This document shows positions 17,150 through 26,161 of a stretch of DNA of 64,000 nt, piece after piece. The notes below the pieces were generated by a model. It was not told the origin of the DNA, did not search any database, and saw nothing but the letters and a program-made list of their open reading frames with translations. Positions within the stretch are counted from its first letter, which is position 1. Every line of letters begins with the position of its first letter. The stretch is from Magnetococcales bacterium WMHbinv6 (GTDB lineage: Bacteria; Pseudomonadota; Magnetococcia; Magnetococcales; Magnetaquicoccaceae), in NCBI GenBank assembly GCA_002753135.1, contig PDZV01000011.1, forward strand, positions 34,563 to 98,562. The letters run 5' to 3'. A program made the translations under genes and the position numbers.

Positions 17150-18160
17150 GTGCATACGGAAAATTTAAGCAGCTGGCTGCATGATCATGTCTTTGATAGC
17201 GGCAGCGAGGCGGCAGAACGCAGCACCCGTGTGGTGATGTGGATTACCGCTGTGATGATGATCATCGAAATTGTTGCCGGTTGGTGGTTCAATTCTATGG
17301 CCTTGTTGGCCGATGGCTGGCATATGAGTTCGCATGCGGTGGCCATTGGTCTTTCCGCCTTTGCTTACGCCACGGCCCGACGTTATGCCAAGGATCCCCG
17401 TTTTGCCTTTGGTACCTGGAAAATTGAAATTCTCGGTGGTTTTGCCAGTGCCATTTTTCTGCTCGGTGTGGCAGTGATGATGTTCACCAGTTCGATCGAA
17501 CGGTTGGTTGCTCCGCAGCAGATTCATTACCAGGAGGCAATTATCATTGCGGTGGCAGGTTTGCTGGTCAACGTGGTCTGTGCCCTGATTTTGGGTCGAG
17601 CCCATCATCATGGCCATGGCCACGACCACGGTCACGGCCACGGACATGCCCACGACGACCATCATGCTGCGCATGGGCATGAGCATCACGACCATCACGA
17701 CCACCACCCGCAGCATGATGATCTCAACCTGAAATCGGCCTATTTACACGTCATCGCCGATGCTGCCACTTCTCTGCTGGCCATTATCGCCCTGGCTGGA
17801 GGATGGATGTATGGTTGGTCCTGGCTGGATGCCGCCATGGGCATTGTCGGGGCGGTGATGGTGGCCATTTGGGCCAAAGGGTTGATTCGGGAAACAGGTC
17901 AGGTGTTGCTGGATCGGGAGATGGATCATCCGGTGGTCGAGGAGATCCGCGAGGTGGTCGAGGATAAAAGCCTGCCTGGTGATAGCCGCCTGACCGATCT
18001 GCACGTCTGGCGGGTGGGTAAAATGGTCTACTCCTGTGCCATGACGGTGGTCACCCACAACAGCGAACTGACAGCCGATGAGATCCGTAAGCGGTTGTCG
18101 ATCCATGAAGAGATTGTCCATACCACCATCGAGATCCATTATTGTACGGATGGTGCCTGA
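17150..18160 (+). CDS. dmeF: cation diffusion facilitator, DmeF-like Co/Ni exporter
   Basis: 336 residues with six membrane helices. The first metal-site motif is ALLADGWHMSSHAVAI (an H/D variant typical of DmeF) and the second HVIADAATSLLAI. A very His-rich loop (about residues 147-187, repeats of HGH and HDH) lies between TM4 and TM5. The C-terminal cytoplasmic dimer domain (DSRLTDLHVWRVGKMVYSC) is intact. It starts with GTG at 17150, preceded by GGGAGG at 10 nt; no in-frame ATG keeps the LHDHVF N-terminus. Exports cobalt or nickel by proton antiport according to the family; specificity here is inferred from motif and from the adjacent regulator. Confidence 0.87.
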   Translation: MHTENLSSWLHDHVFDSGSEAAERSTRVVMWITAVMMIIEIVAGWWFNSMALLADGWHMSSHAVAIGLSAFAYATARRYAKDPRFAFGTWKIEILGGFASAIFLLGVAVMMFTSSIERLVAPQQIHYQEAIIIAVAGLLVNVVCALILGRAHHHGHGHDHGHGHGHAHDDHHAAHGHEHHDHHDHHPQHDDLNLKSAYLHVIADAATSLLAIIALAGGWMYGWSWLDAAMGIVGAVMVAIWAKGLIRETGQVLLDREMDHPVVEEIREVVEDKSLPGDSRLTDLHVWRVGKMVYSCAMTVVTHNSELTADEIRKRLSIHEEIVHTTIEIHYCTDGA

Positions 18161-18162
18161 TT

Positions 18163-19287
18163 TTATTCCGGCAAAGGCAAAGAGAGGGTGATGGTTGTGC
18201 CCTGTTGTTCGCTGCTCTGCATGCTGATAGTGCCCCCTTGGGCCAGGGTCAGCAGACGGGCGGAATAGGCACCCAAACCGGTTCCTTTGCTTTTGCCGGA
18301 GGTGACATACTTGTTGAAAAACTGCGGTTGAATCTCTGCCGGAATGGTTCCCTGGTTGCCAATGGCAAGCCAACCAAAGCCATCTTTTTGCCACAAGGAG
18401 ACGGTGACCGGATGCTGAGCCGGTGTTGCTTCCAGGGCATTTTTCAGTAAATTGCCCAACAAGGAACAACACAGCAGCTCTTCACCCATGACCCAAAAAG
18501 GCACGCCGGCAGGCATCGCTGCCCCTTCCAGAAAAAGATCAATGCGACTCTTTTTTGTCTGCAACAATCTTTGCTGAACCTTCTCCTGTTTGCGCAACAA
18601 TTGCACCAGATCCAAGGTGGTGGCCTCCAGCTGAAACGTCCCCTGTTCGATTTTAAACAGTTCCATGGAGAGGTTGATCATATTCAACAACGTCTCCGCC
18701 CCATGGCTGACCAGTTGGAACATGGATGCCTGCTCTTCATCCATCTCCAGGCTGTGTTGCAGCAGATCAAGAAAGCCGATCATGGCGTTGAGCGGGGCTT
18801 TGAGATCATGGCGCATGATTCGTTCCACATCATCGCGCAGTTGGCTGGCTTGCTGCAGTTGTTCATTCTGTTCCGCCAGGGCGCGGCGCTGTTGTTCCAG
18901 CAATTCGCGGGAGTGTTTCAAACCCAGATGGCTCTTGATACGGGCCAGAACCACCGGCGGCGAAATCGGTTTGCTGAGAAAATCGACGGCTCCCAGGGAT
19001 AACGCCCGTGTCTCTTCTTCTACGGTGCTTTGGGCAGTGACAATAATGATCGGTATATTGCGGGCGTGTTCAGCAAGCTGCATGCGGCGGCACACTTCAA
19101 AGCCATCCATCTCTGGCATGACCAGATCCAGCAACAGCAAATCGATGGGATGTTTTGCCACGATATCCAAAGCCGCTTGACCGTTGGTGGCGACAAAAAG
19201 ATGGTATTCAGAGGCCAAAATGGCGGTCAACAGACGGATATTGCTGGGCAGATCATCGACGATCAGCAGTTTTGCCTTATTTTTCAT
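18163..19287 (-). CDS. response regulator-histidine kinase hybrid
   Basis: 374 residues. The N-terminal receiver has DD at LLIVDDLPSN, phospho-acceptor in LLLLDLVMPEMDG and K in LSKPISP. A coiled linker (LLEQQRRALAEQNEQLQQASQLRDD) leads to the dimerisation helix with IMRHDLKAPLNAMIGF and a HATPase domain (NLLKNALEA, KGTGLGAYSARLL, GTTITLSLP). There is no membrane part. It overlaps the upstream hybrid kinase gene by 11 nt and so forms one signalling operon with it and the PstS-like gene. ATG 19287 (MKNKAKLLIVDD) has GAGG upstream; the longer frame is rejected. Confidence 0.87.
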   Translation of the reverse strand: MKNKAKLLIVDDLPSNIRLLTAILASEYHLFVATNGQAALDIVAKHPIDLLLLDLVMPEMDGFEVCRRMQLAEHARNIPIIIVTAQSTVEEETRALSLGAVDFLSKPISPPVVLARIKSHLGLKHSRELLEQQRRALAEQNEQLQQASQLRDDVERIMRHDLKAPLNAMIGFLDLLQHSLEMDEEQASMFQLVSHGAETLLNMINLSMELFKIEQGTFQLEATTLDLVQLLRKQEKVQQRLLQTKKSRIDLFLEGAAMPAGVPFWVMGEELLCCSLLGNLLKNALEATPAQHPVTVSLWQKDGFGWLAIGNQGTIPAEIQPQFFNKYVTSGKSKGTGLGAYSARLLTLAQGGTISMQSSEQQGTTITLSLPLPE

Positions 19288-22138
19288 CTTTGCCCTCGTT
19301 TGTTGCGGCTGACAACGTGGTGTATGACTTTTGCCCATGTGGCAGTTGGTCGATGATGTGCAGCAGCAGTTCTGCCGCTTCGGCGAAGGCAAATTGTACC
19401 ATTTTTTCCGCAATATGTTGCCAGTGCTGCTGCAGAGGCGGAGGCAATTGGCTATCGATGATGGGGGTCAGCTTATCGAAAGTGTGTTGGGCAGTAAAAT
19501 CGGATTGGCTCAGTTGCCGGTGAAAAGTAGACAATTCGTTCACCAGCTGTTGCCACTCCTCATCATCGGCGAACCGTGCAGACTCAACAGGATTTTCTGT
19601 CCATTGGGGTGTTGAGCTTTGCTGCAGAAACTGTTTGATATGCGCCAACAGTTCGTTAAGAAGTTGTTGAAATTGTTGCAATAATGCCGAACAGTCCGAC
19701 CACGCCTCAGCACGGATAGCCATTTCCAACTGGCTGGCTACACGATACAGCGCGTTGGCCGACAGGTTGCCAGAAGATCCTTTGACCGAATGCACCAGGC
19801 GACGGGCGCTCTCTTTGTCGGCTTTGCGTCGTCCGCCAAGCGCGGTGGCGACCTCCTCGGCGGTCTGTTGGTAGTCCCGCAGAAAATCGGCCAGAATGGT
19901 CCGCAACAGGGTATGGTTTTGATTCATGCGTTGCAGAGCAGCGGCAATATCCATACCTGGTACGGCATCCAAAGGGACAGGATTGTCATTGCCCATGGCC
20001 GCTGGCACGGGCAAACGCACCGCTTGCCGCATAGGCTCTTCTTTGGCAACAAGCCAGCGATTCAAGGCGGCAAACAGGGTGGGTGCATGAATAGGCTTGC
20101 TGACATGGTCATTCATGCCCGCAGCCAAAGATTTTTCCCGGTCACTGCTCATGGCATGCGCTGTCATGGCAATGATGGGTAGCCTGGCCAAGTGTTCCTG
20201 GGCGCGCAGTCGACGGGTTGCCTCATAACCGTCCATCTCTGGCATTTGGATATCCATCAACACCCCATCGTAGGCGTTGCTTGCGATCAGTTGCAGAGCC
20301 TCCCGCCCATTGCTGGCCACGTCAAGCAGCAATCCGGCACTTTGCAAAATTTCTTTGGCCACCTGTTGATTGATGCCGTTATCCTCCACCAAAAGCAGCC
20401 GGGATCCTTGCAGATTGGCATGCAGCAGCGGTTCATCGACCAGGTGCTGCCGAATGCGGGAGAGAGCCTCCACCTGGACGCCAAACAGATTCATCAGGGT
20501 ATCGTAGAGCAGGGAACAGTGTACCGGTTTGGTCAGTTGAGCAGCAATTTTGACGTTATCGGCAACCGGCAGATATTCCCGACCAAATTCACTCATCAAC
20601 ACCAGCAGGGGTGGATGCGTTGCCGAAGAACAGGTCAACAGTTGCTGGAAAGAGGCGCTATCGGACAGTTCTTGCAGGCTGCGATCAAGCAGAATCAATG
20701 CATGCCCCTCGGCATGGATCGGCTTTTGCAGTTGTTGCACCGCCTCGGCAAAGCTGCAAGCGGTGGATGATTGCATGCCAAACAGATGCAACACGGCTTG
20801 CGTGGCTTGGCAGGCGGTGGCATTGTCATCGACCACCAGAACCGGGCGACCCCGCACCTCTGGCGGAGCCAACAAGTTAGGGGTTTCCAAAGATTTATTG
20901 CGTTGGCAGATAACGGTAAACGAAAACAGGCTGCCAACACCCGGCTGGCTTTCCACCCATATCTCACCGCCCATCAGGGTGACCAGACGTTTACATATGG
21001 TCAGACCCAGCCCGGTACCAGCAAATTTGCGGCTTGCCGAACTGTCTACTTGGGTAAACGGTTGAAACAGAGAGGCTATCTTAGCCTCTGAGATGCCGAT
21101 ACCGCTGTCCCGCACCGTAAAAAGCAAGGTAACATAGGGATCGTTGGACGCTCTGGTAGAGACCTGCAGTTCAATTTCTCCGCGATCAGTAAATTTGAAG
21201 GCGTTACCAAGCAGGTTCAACAAAATTTGTTCCAGGCGCAACGGATCACCCCGCAAAGCGTAGTGACACTCCTCGCTGAGATGTAAAATCAACTCAACCT
21301 GTTTTTCCATACTGCGCACACGAAACAGATCGGCCAAATGTTCCAACACATCGCGCAGCGTAAAATCAACTTCATCGAGGGTAAGTTTGCCGGCCTCAAT
21401 TTTGGAAAAATCAAGAATATCGTTGATAATGTTGAGTAAAGTTTGCGCAGATCCGTCAATTTTGCTCAGATAGTCATACACTTTTGCCGAACATTCCTGT
21501 TGCAGTGCCAACGAGGTCAAACCAAGGACGGCATTCATCGGGGTGCGCAATTCATGGCTCATATTGGCCAAAAAGTCCGATTTGGCACGGTTGGTGGCTT
21601 CGGCTGCCTCTTTGGCTTGCAAGAGAGCAGCGGTTGCCTGGTCGATGGTGCGCAAGGTCAAGCGCCGCAATGGAAACAACACCAACATGCCCCCCATAAG
21701 ACTGAGAAGCAACGTTATTCGTATGGCAGAAAAACCATCGCTAAGGGACAAGGAGATTGTCACGGTACCAACCTGCTCACCATAGTCATGGATTGCATTC
21801 TGACGTTGCACCACCGGCCAGGAGAGTTCTTCCTGTACAGAGGCTGCTTCCTTGATCTCGTTTTGCTGATGATAGAAAACCTGGACCGAGGTACCTGGGG
21901 CATGGGTATCCTCCAGGAGTCCTTTAAGACGAATATTTTGGGTAAACCAGGTGGAAGGGTGTTGGCTGATGAATTTGTTGAGAAAAATGGTATGAATGCG
22001 CAACTCACTGCTCAAATATTTGTTGGTGTGATCCCAATCCAGATAGAGATGGATCAACGGCGGCAAAAAGGTCACCAAGGCAGCAATAATCAGGGTGATG
22101 CTGTTGACCAGTCGCGGGAGAGCATCCGTGCGCTTCAT
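19277..22138 (-). CDS. membrane hybrid sensor kinase with two receivers and HPt domain
   Basis: 953 residues, BarA/TorS-like order. A membrane helix near the N-terminus, a periplasmic sensor segment of about 120 residues, a second helix (ITLLLSLMGGMLVLFPL), HisKA with SHELRTPMNAVLG, and HATPase (NLLGNAFKFTD, GTGLGLTICKRLV). Receiver 1 is divergent (VLVVDDNAT, LILLDRSLQ). Receiver 2 is canonical (LLLVEDNGINQ, VLMDIQMPEMDGYEA, SKPI). The HPt domain has HSVKGSSGNL. Its start overlaps the PstS-like gene by 4 nt, suggesting the binding protein presents a ligand to the periplasmic sensor. Confidence 0.9.
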   Translation of the reverse strand: MKRTDALPRLVNSITLIIAALVTFLPPLIHLYLDWDHTNKYLSSELRIHTIFLNKFISQHPSTWFTQNIRLKGLLEDTHAPGTSVQVFYHQQNEIKEAASVQEELSWPVVQRQNAIHDYGEQVGTVTISLSLSDGFSAIRITLLLSLMGGMLVLFPLRRLTLRTIDQATAALLQAKEAAEATNRAKSDFLANMSHELRTPMNAVLGLTSLALQQECSAKVYDYLSKIDGSAQTLLNIINDILDFSKIEAGKLTLDEVDFTLRDVLEHLADLFRVRSMEKQVELILHLSEECHYALRGDPLRLEQILLNLLGNAFKFTDRGEIELQVSTRASNDPYVTLLFTVRDSGIGISEAKIASLFQPFTQVDSSASRKFAGTGLGLTICKRLVTLMGGEIWVESQPGVGSLFSFTVICQRNKSLETPNLLAPPEVRGRPVLVVDDNATACQATQAVLHLFGMQSSTACSFAEAVQQLQKPIHAEGHALILLDRSLQELSDSASFQQLLTCSSATHPPLLVLMSEFGREYLPVADNVKIAAQLTKPVHCSLLYDTLMNLFGVQVEALSRIRQHLVDEPLLHANLQGSRLLLVEDNGINQQVAKEILQSAGLLLDVASNGREALQLIASNAYDGVLMDIQMPEMDGYEATRRLRAQEHLARLPIIAMTAHAMSSDREKSLAAGMNDHVSKPIHAPTLFAALNRWLVAKEEPMRQAVRLPVPAAMGNDNPVPLDAVPGMDIAAALQRMNQNHTLLRTILADFLRDYQQTAEEVATALGGRRKADKESARRLVHSVKGSSGNLSANALYRVASQLEMAIRAEAWSDCSALLQQFQQLLNELLAHIKQFLQQSSTPQWTENPVESARFADDEEWQQLVNELSTFHRQLSQSDFTAQHTFDKLTPIIDSQLPPPLQQHWQHIAEKMVQFAFAEAAELLLHIIDQLPHGQKSYTTLSAATNEGKDEK

Positions 22139-22974
22139 GGAGAGAGGCGTCGAGGCTGTTGAGAGGTGAAACCTTGCCCGACCATCCGTTGCTTGCCTTC
22201 ATCCGACTGCAGGTAAGCGACAAGGGCACGCAAAGTTGGCGAGGCGTCGTGACGCATGATCAAATAGAGAGGTTTGCTCAAGGGATAGCGATGATTTTCC
22301 AGATTGGCCAGGGTTGGTTCAACCTCGTCGAGAGAGAGCGCTTTGATGGCGCGAGGTTCCGCCAGTACCATCGACAAAGAGACAGTGCCAAAGCTGTCAG
22401 GCACTTTATCGATCATGCTGACCAGATCAATATCCGTATCCGCCAGTGCCGCCCCTGGTTGCCGATTGGCATGAGCCAGTTTCAGTGCTTCGGCCATGGC
22501 GGGTGAGATGGAATTCAATAATGCGGTATCGGCATCGGCGATCGGGCGGAGAATGACACGGATGCGAGAACCATCCGGCCATCGCTTTTGCCGACCCGCA
22601 TAGATGTCAGCCACTTGTGCAAGGGTTATGTTTTGCAGCGCGACCTGTTTGGGGACCACAACCACGAACGGTGACTGGCCTAACCAGAATTGCTGCAGAT
22701 TGGCCGCCTGTTCCTCTTTTTTGAGCGGACGGCCAGAAAGAGCAATATCCAAGTGCCCTTCCAGTAGCGCTTTAATCGCACCACCGCTGCCCATCGGTGG
22801 CAGGGTTGTTTCATAAGAGTCCTGGCTGTGGGCAGTCATATAGGGTTCCAGCACCCGTTTGACTGACAAAATGGCAGATCCAGTCCCATTGATGCGCACT
22901 GTTTCTGCTGAGGCGTTGGCCAGCCAAGCCGAGAGAAAACCGATCAACAGACTGACAATGCGTAGCACAGCCAT
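22135..22974 (-). CDS. PstS-like periplasmic substrate-binding protein
   Basis: 279 residues with a signal peptide ending near ANASA. The PstS-type start VRINGTGSAILSVKRVLEPY is followed by PPMGSGGAIKALLEGHLDIALSGRPLKKEE, FVVVVPKQV and the ADIYAGRQKRWPDGSRIRVILRP segment typical of PstS-family proteins. No pst permease genes are adjacent; instead it is the first gene of a histidine-kinase operon. That setting argues for a sensory rather than transport role. Ligand could be phosphate or another oxyanion. Confidence 0.85.
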   Translation of the reverse strand: MAVLRIVSLLIGFLSAWLANASAETVRINGTGSAILSVKRVLEPYMTAHSQDSYETTLPPMGSGGAIKALLEGHLDIALSGRPLKKEEQAANLQQFWLGQSPFVVVVPKQVALQNITLAQVADIYAGRQKRWPDGSRIRVILRPIADADTALLNSISPAMAEALKLAHANRQPGAALADTDIDLVSMIDKVPDSFGTVSLSMVLAEPRAIKALSLDEVEPTLANLENHRYPLSKPLYLIMRHDASPTLRALVAYLQSDEGKQRMVGQGFTSQQPRRLSP

Positions 22975-23081
22975 GCCAAAACTCCTCAGGGCGCTCTCAG
23001 GAATGAATAACAGGGTTAAGACAAACCCCCATTATACAGATCCGCGCTTGCACTCACAATTCGGAAATCGATAAATCGGCA

Positions 23082-23567
23082 TCATCGCAACAGCAAGAGC
23101 AAGGGTACCGCATCATGGCCATGCCAGAGCAGGGCGTTTTGTTGCCATTTCTGCCCCAGTTTGATGGCGGTTTGTTGCTCGATACCCAGCAACAACAGGC
23201 TGTTTTCGGCAGGCCATTGCCGTTGCGGATCTTCGCCTCGTGCGGTGATAAAAGGGATGCCTGCCTCTTTGATCGATTCGAGCAGGCACCATTGGCGCCG
23301 CTGATTTTCCTCCTCGCTCAACAGGCGGCTGCAGGGATTGCAGGCAGTCAGCAGGGCGCTGCTGGCCGCGTGCAAGCGGTGGTGCAATGCGCTCAACTCC
23401 TGGCTGAATTGACCCACTTTCACGATAAAGGGAGGTTCGCTCAAAATGTGATAATCGGTAGCCAGATAGGCTTCCAGGGTTGCCGGATCGATACGCGAAG
23501 GGGGGTGCAGGGGCTGAACCATCGGCATGGCATTGGCATCCTGTGTCGATTGTTGTATTATTGCCAC
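23082..23567 (-). CDS. DUF3293 family protein
   Basis: Up to 161 residues. The segment LEAYLATDYHI, then ALLTACNPCSRLLSEEENQRRQ, GEDPQRQWPAENSLLLLGI and KLGQKWQQNALLW are the usual DUF3293 landmarks. No function is established for the family. The frame opens at a GTG (23567); ATG codons at 23528 or 23522 are equally plausible, the first having AGGA about 10 nt upstream, and both keep the conserved part. It stands alone between the signalling operon and a divergent secreted-protein gene. Confidence 0.8.
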   Translation of the reverse strand: MAIIQQSTQDANAMPMVQPLHPPSRIDPATLEAYLATDYHILSEPPFIVKVGQFSQELSALHHRLHAASSALLTACNPCSRLLSEEENQRRQWCLLESIKEAGIPFITARGEDPQRQWPAENSLLLLGIEQQTAIKLGQKWQQNALLWHGHDAVPLLLLLR

Positions 23568-23727
23568 TTTGCTTCAGCTTGATTCTGTTCTGTTTGCGGC
23601 GTGCTGCTCTGACTCCTCTGCAGCCTGTTGCAGGCTGTTGTGCAACGGTTGTACACAACGCGGAGCAATCTGTCCATCTCTTGCAAGAATACACTCTTTC
23701 TCTTTGCCAGCCGGAGTATGAACCGTG

Positions 23728-24270
23728 ATGATCTTATGCCGAAAAATGGTATTTATCTTGCTGCTGACCGCTTCGACTGCCCATGCGGGCAACAAGCTGG
23801 CAGCCCCTTGTCTGGGCAAGACACCGGTTGCGGCAGCGGAAAAAATGTTCAAATCGTATCGGGAACGCATGCTGACCGATCCCAAGCAGTTGCGCGGTCT
23901 GGTCACGGGCGGATTGATGCACGCTCTTTCCATGGAGAATCAATGTCGTATGGGCGGAGAGCTGTGTGCCGTCGAAGCTGACCCTTGGACCGGTACCCAG
24001 GATGGCACCATCCAAAAGCCGGTCAGCTTCCGTCTGCTCAGCAACGATCAGCGTTCTGCCAGTGTGGCCATGCATTATACCTTTGCACTCGACAATAGCC
24101 GCAAAGAAAAACGGGTGACCACGCTGTTGCTGGAACGCAACCAGGCACAATCCTGTTGGCAGTTGGCCGATCTGCTTACCCCGGCAGGTGATTCGTTGCG
24201 TGAGGTGATTGAAAGCTCGCAAAAAGAGGATGACGACTCCCCGCTACCTCCGCCCGGTTTTGGCAGATAA
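23728..24270 (+). CDS. small secreted protein (DUF3828-like)
   Basis: About 180 residues. Signal peptide (CRKMVFILLLTASTAHA) followed by APCLGKTPVAAAEKMFKSYRERML, a DPWTGTQDG segment, FRLLSNDQRSASVAMHYTFALDNSRKEKRVTTLLLERNQAQSCWQLADLLTPAGDSLREVI. The single-domain layout of strands ending in CWQLADL resembles DUF3828-type periplasmic proteins; assignment is by pattern only. ATG 23728 is preferred over GTG 23725; GGAG lies 11 nt upstream. No operon partner. Confidence 0.65.
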   Translation: MILCRKMVFILLLTASTAHAGNKLAAPCLGKTPVAAAEKMFKSYRERMLTDPKQLRGLVTGGLMHALSMENQCRMGGELCAVEADPWTGTQDGTIQKPVSFRLLSNDQRSASVAMHYTFALDNSRKEKRVTTLLLERNQAQSCWQLADLLTPAGDSLREVIESSQKEDDDSPLPPPGFGR

Positions 24271-24585
24271 GCGATGAGGCACCATGCAAGCGATGCAAAA
24301 GGGATGGCACGTTGTCTTGGCGCGTAGCATTGTCGAACGGAAAGAGCCCAACCCTGAAGATAACTATTGACAGAAGACGTTTACCCGATGCATGTATAGA
24401 CAAGCCATGGCGGTTTTTTCGCTCATCGTGAGCAGAAGTGCTGCCTGGGTAGATCAGCACCATCACCTCAATAATAGTCTTGGAACCAAAACATGGCAGA
24501 ATCTGTCCCTTCCTGCAGGCAGCGCGATTGCCGTTGTCTCGCCTTTTGTCGGGCTTTCTGCGCAATTGGCTCATTGGAGTAGAGC
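24271..24585. other. intergenic region, no gene seen
   Basis: 315 bp before the glycan block. A TTGACA box at 24367-24372 is present, and TATAGA at 24395-24400 is 22 nt away, which is too far for a standard promoter. No start codon with ribosome site, tRNA or terminator hairpin was recognised here. Confidence 0.35.
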
Positions 24586-25968
24586 ATGTCTGAAACGGCT
24601 TATTCATATCCGGTTGTGTTGGTCAATGTTTCGCGCAGTACCAATGCCATCTCTTTCCCCATGGGACTCAGCGTGATTGCCAACAGCTTGCTCCTGCAAG
24701 GAATAACGCCACAAATTATTGATTTGATCACAGTAGATCCTGCCAATCGAGAAAAAGAGTTAAAAAAAAGAATACCTGCCGAGCCGGCGATTTACGGCTT
24801 CAGTTTAATGATTGGCAATCACCATCTGGATGAAACAGAAAGACATGTTCGTATCATCCTGGAGAGCAGTCCGGAGAGTATTATCGTCTATGGCGGATCG
24901 CTGCCATCTTCTGTTCCTGAGTTGTTGTTGGAGAATGGTTGTCTGTGTCACTATATCGTGCATGGAGAAGGAGAGATAACCTTTTTTGAACTGATAAACC
25001 TGTTGCGCAGTGGGCAGGAAATTCCTGAAAATTTTTCCGGTGTTTTTTATCGTAAAAATGGCGAAATTCGCGGCACACGGAATCGTCGTATGCGTAAATT
25101 GGATCGTCTCTCTAATCCAAATTTTACGCTCTTTGATGTTGAATTTTATGCCAACTATTTCAAAGAAACGGAACTTTCATGGGAAATTATGGCCTCCCGG
25201 GGGTGTCGTGCCCATTGCACCTTCTGTTATAAATTTATGGGTGACGGTATGTCTGTCCGCTCCGTGGAAGATGTTATGGATGAAATTGAATATATTATGA
25301 ACAATCATAATATTAAAAGGTTCTATTTTGTTGATGAAAATTTTCTCCAAATGAAAAAATATTTTCTTAAATTTATCGAGGAAAAACAAAGGCGTAATTT
25401 AGTGTTTGATATGTATGCGCAGTCGCGTATTGATGAAATCGATGAAGAAAGATGCCGTGTCGGTTCAGAAAATGGCTTGCGTGTAATCAGTACCGGCGTC
25501 GAATCGGTTTCAGAAAGCGTGTTGGAGCATATCAACAAGAATATTTCGTTGAGCGTCGCCGAAGAGGCGATTGCCCGTGCCAATCGCTATGGTATACGTG
25601 TTCACGTCAATCTCATTCTGGGATTTCCTGGCGATTCAGAAAAAAGCTGTCAGGATATGATAGATTTTGTAAATAAAAATCAGCTGTACGGGCGCGTAAA
25701 ATTACACTATCTTACCCCGTTGCCTTCAACTGAACTCTATTTGGAGGTTAAGCAAAATGGATTTATTGACAACGACTTTGAGTATGTTCGTAAATTGAAT
25801 AATTTATACTGGGAAAGAGTAGTCAATATGACACAGATGAGCGATGAGGTGTTGGATCATTATTATGGTATCATTTCTGAAATGGGAAAACAGACGCGCA
25901 AAGGATTGACATCAGAAAAATATTCAAACCAAGTCAATGCGTGGAACATGTACAAGGTGGTCAATTGA
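24586..25968 (+). CDS. B12-binding-type radical SAM protein
   Basis: 460 residues. The N-terminal 180 residues have a Rossmann-like cobalamin-binding layout (VVLVNVSRSTNAISFPMGLSVIANSLL, YGFSLMIGNHHLDE, IIVYGGSLPSS, YIVHGEGE). The radical SAM cluster motif is C207-R-A-H-C211-T-F-C214, then FYFVDENFL, RVISTGVESVSESVL and VNLILGFPGDSEKSCQDM. There is no clear DXHXXG motif, so cobalamin binding is uncertain. Composition is markedly AT-richer than flanking genes (runs such as AAAAATATTTTC), a sign of transfer. First gene of the surface-glycan block; substrate unknown. Confidence 0.85.
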   Translation: MSETAYSYPVVLVNVSRSTNAISFPMGLSVIANSLLLQGITPQIIDLITVDPANREKELKKRIPAEPAIYGFSLMIGNHHLDETERHVRIILESSPESIIVYGGSLPSSVPELLLENGCLCHYIVHGEGEITFFELINLLRSGQEIPENFSGVFYRKNGEIRGTRNRRMRKLDRLSNPNFTLFDVEFYANYFKETELSWEIMASRGCRAHCTFCYKFMGDGMSVRSVEDVMDEIEYIMNNHNIKRFYFVDENFLQMKKYFLKFIEEKQRRNLVFDMYAQSRIDEIDEERCRVGSENGLRVISTGVESVSESVLEHINKNISLSVAEEAIARANRYGIRVHVNLILGFPGDSEKSCQDMIDFVNKNQLYGRVKLHYLTPLPSTELYLEVKQNGFIDNDFEYVRKLNNLYWERVVNMTQMSDEVLDHYYGIISEMGKQTRKGLTSEKYSNQVNAWNMYKVVN

Positions 25969-26161
25969 TAGCATGTACCGCTGCAGCACGCATGGCGGCA
26001 GAGTGGAAACGAGACGCCTGCAGCAGTGTATGTGAAAAGATAATGCTTTTTGAGTAGAGCGCTTACGGTAGTGTCATGATGTTGAAAAGCGGATTGAGTG
26101 CGCTCAGGTTGCACTCAAATTGCGTTGCAACAGGCTGAATGTTTTTTATCAACGAGGCAAT

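Noticed and set aside
17620..17720. Short tandem repeat of GGCCACGGTCACG type
   Set aside because: This is the His-rich loop of the cation exporter, a normal family feature, not an independent repeat or CRISPR.
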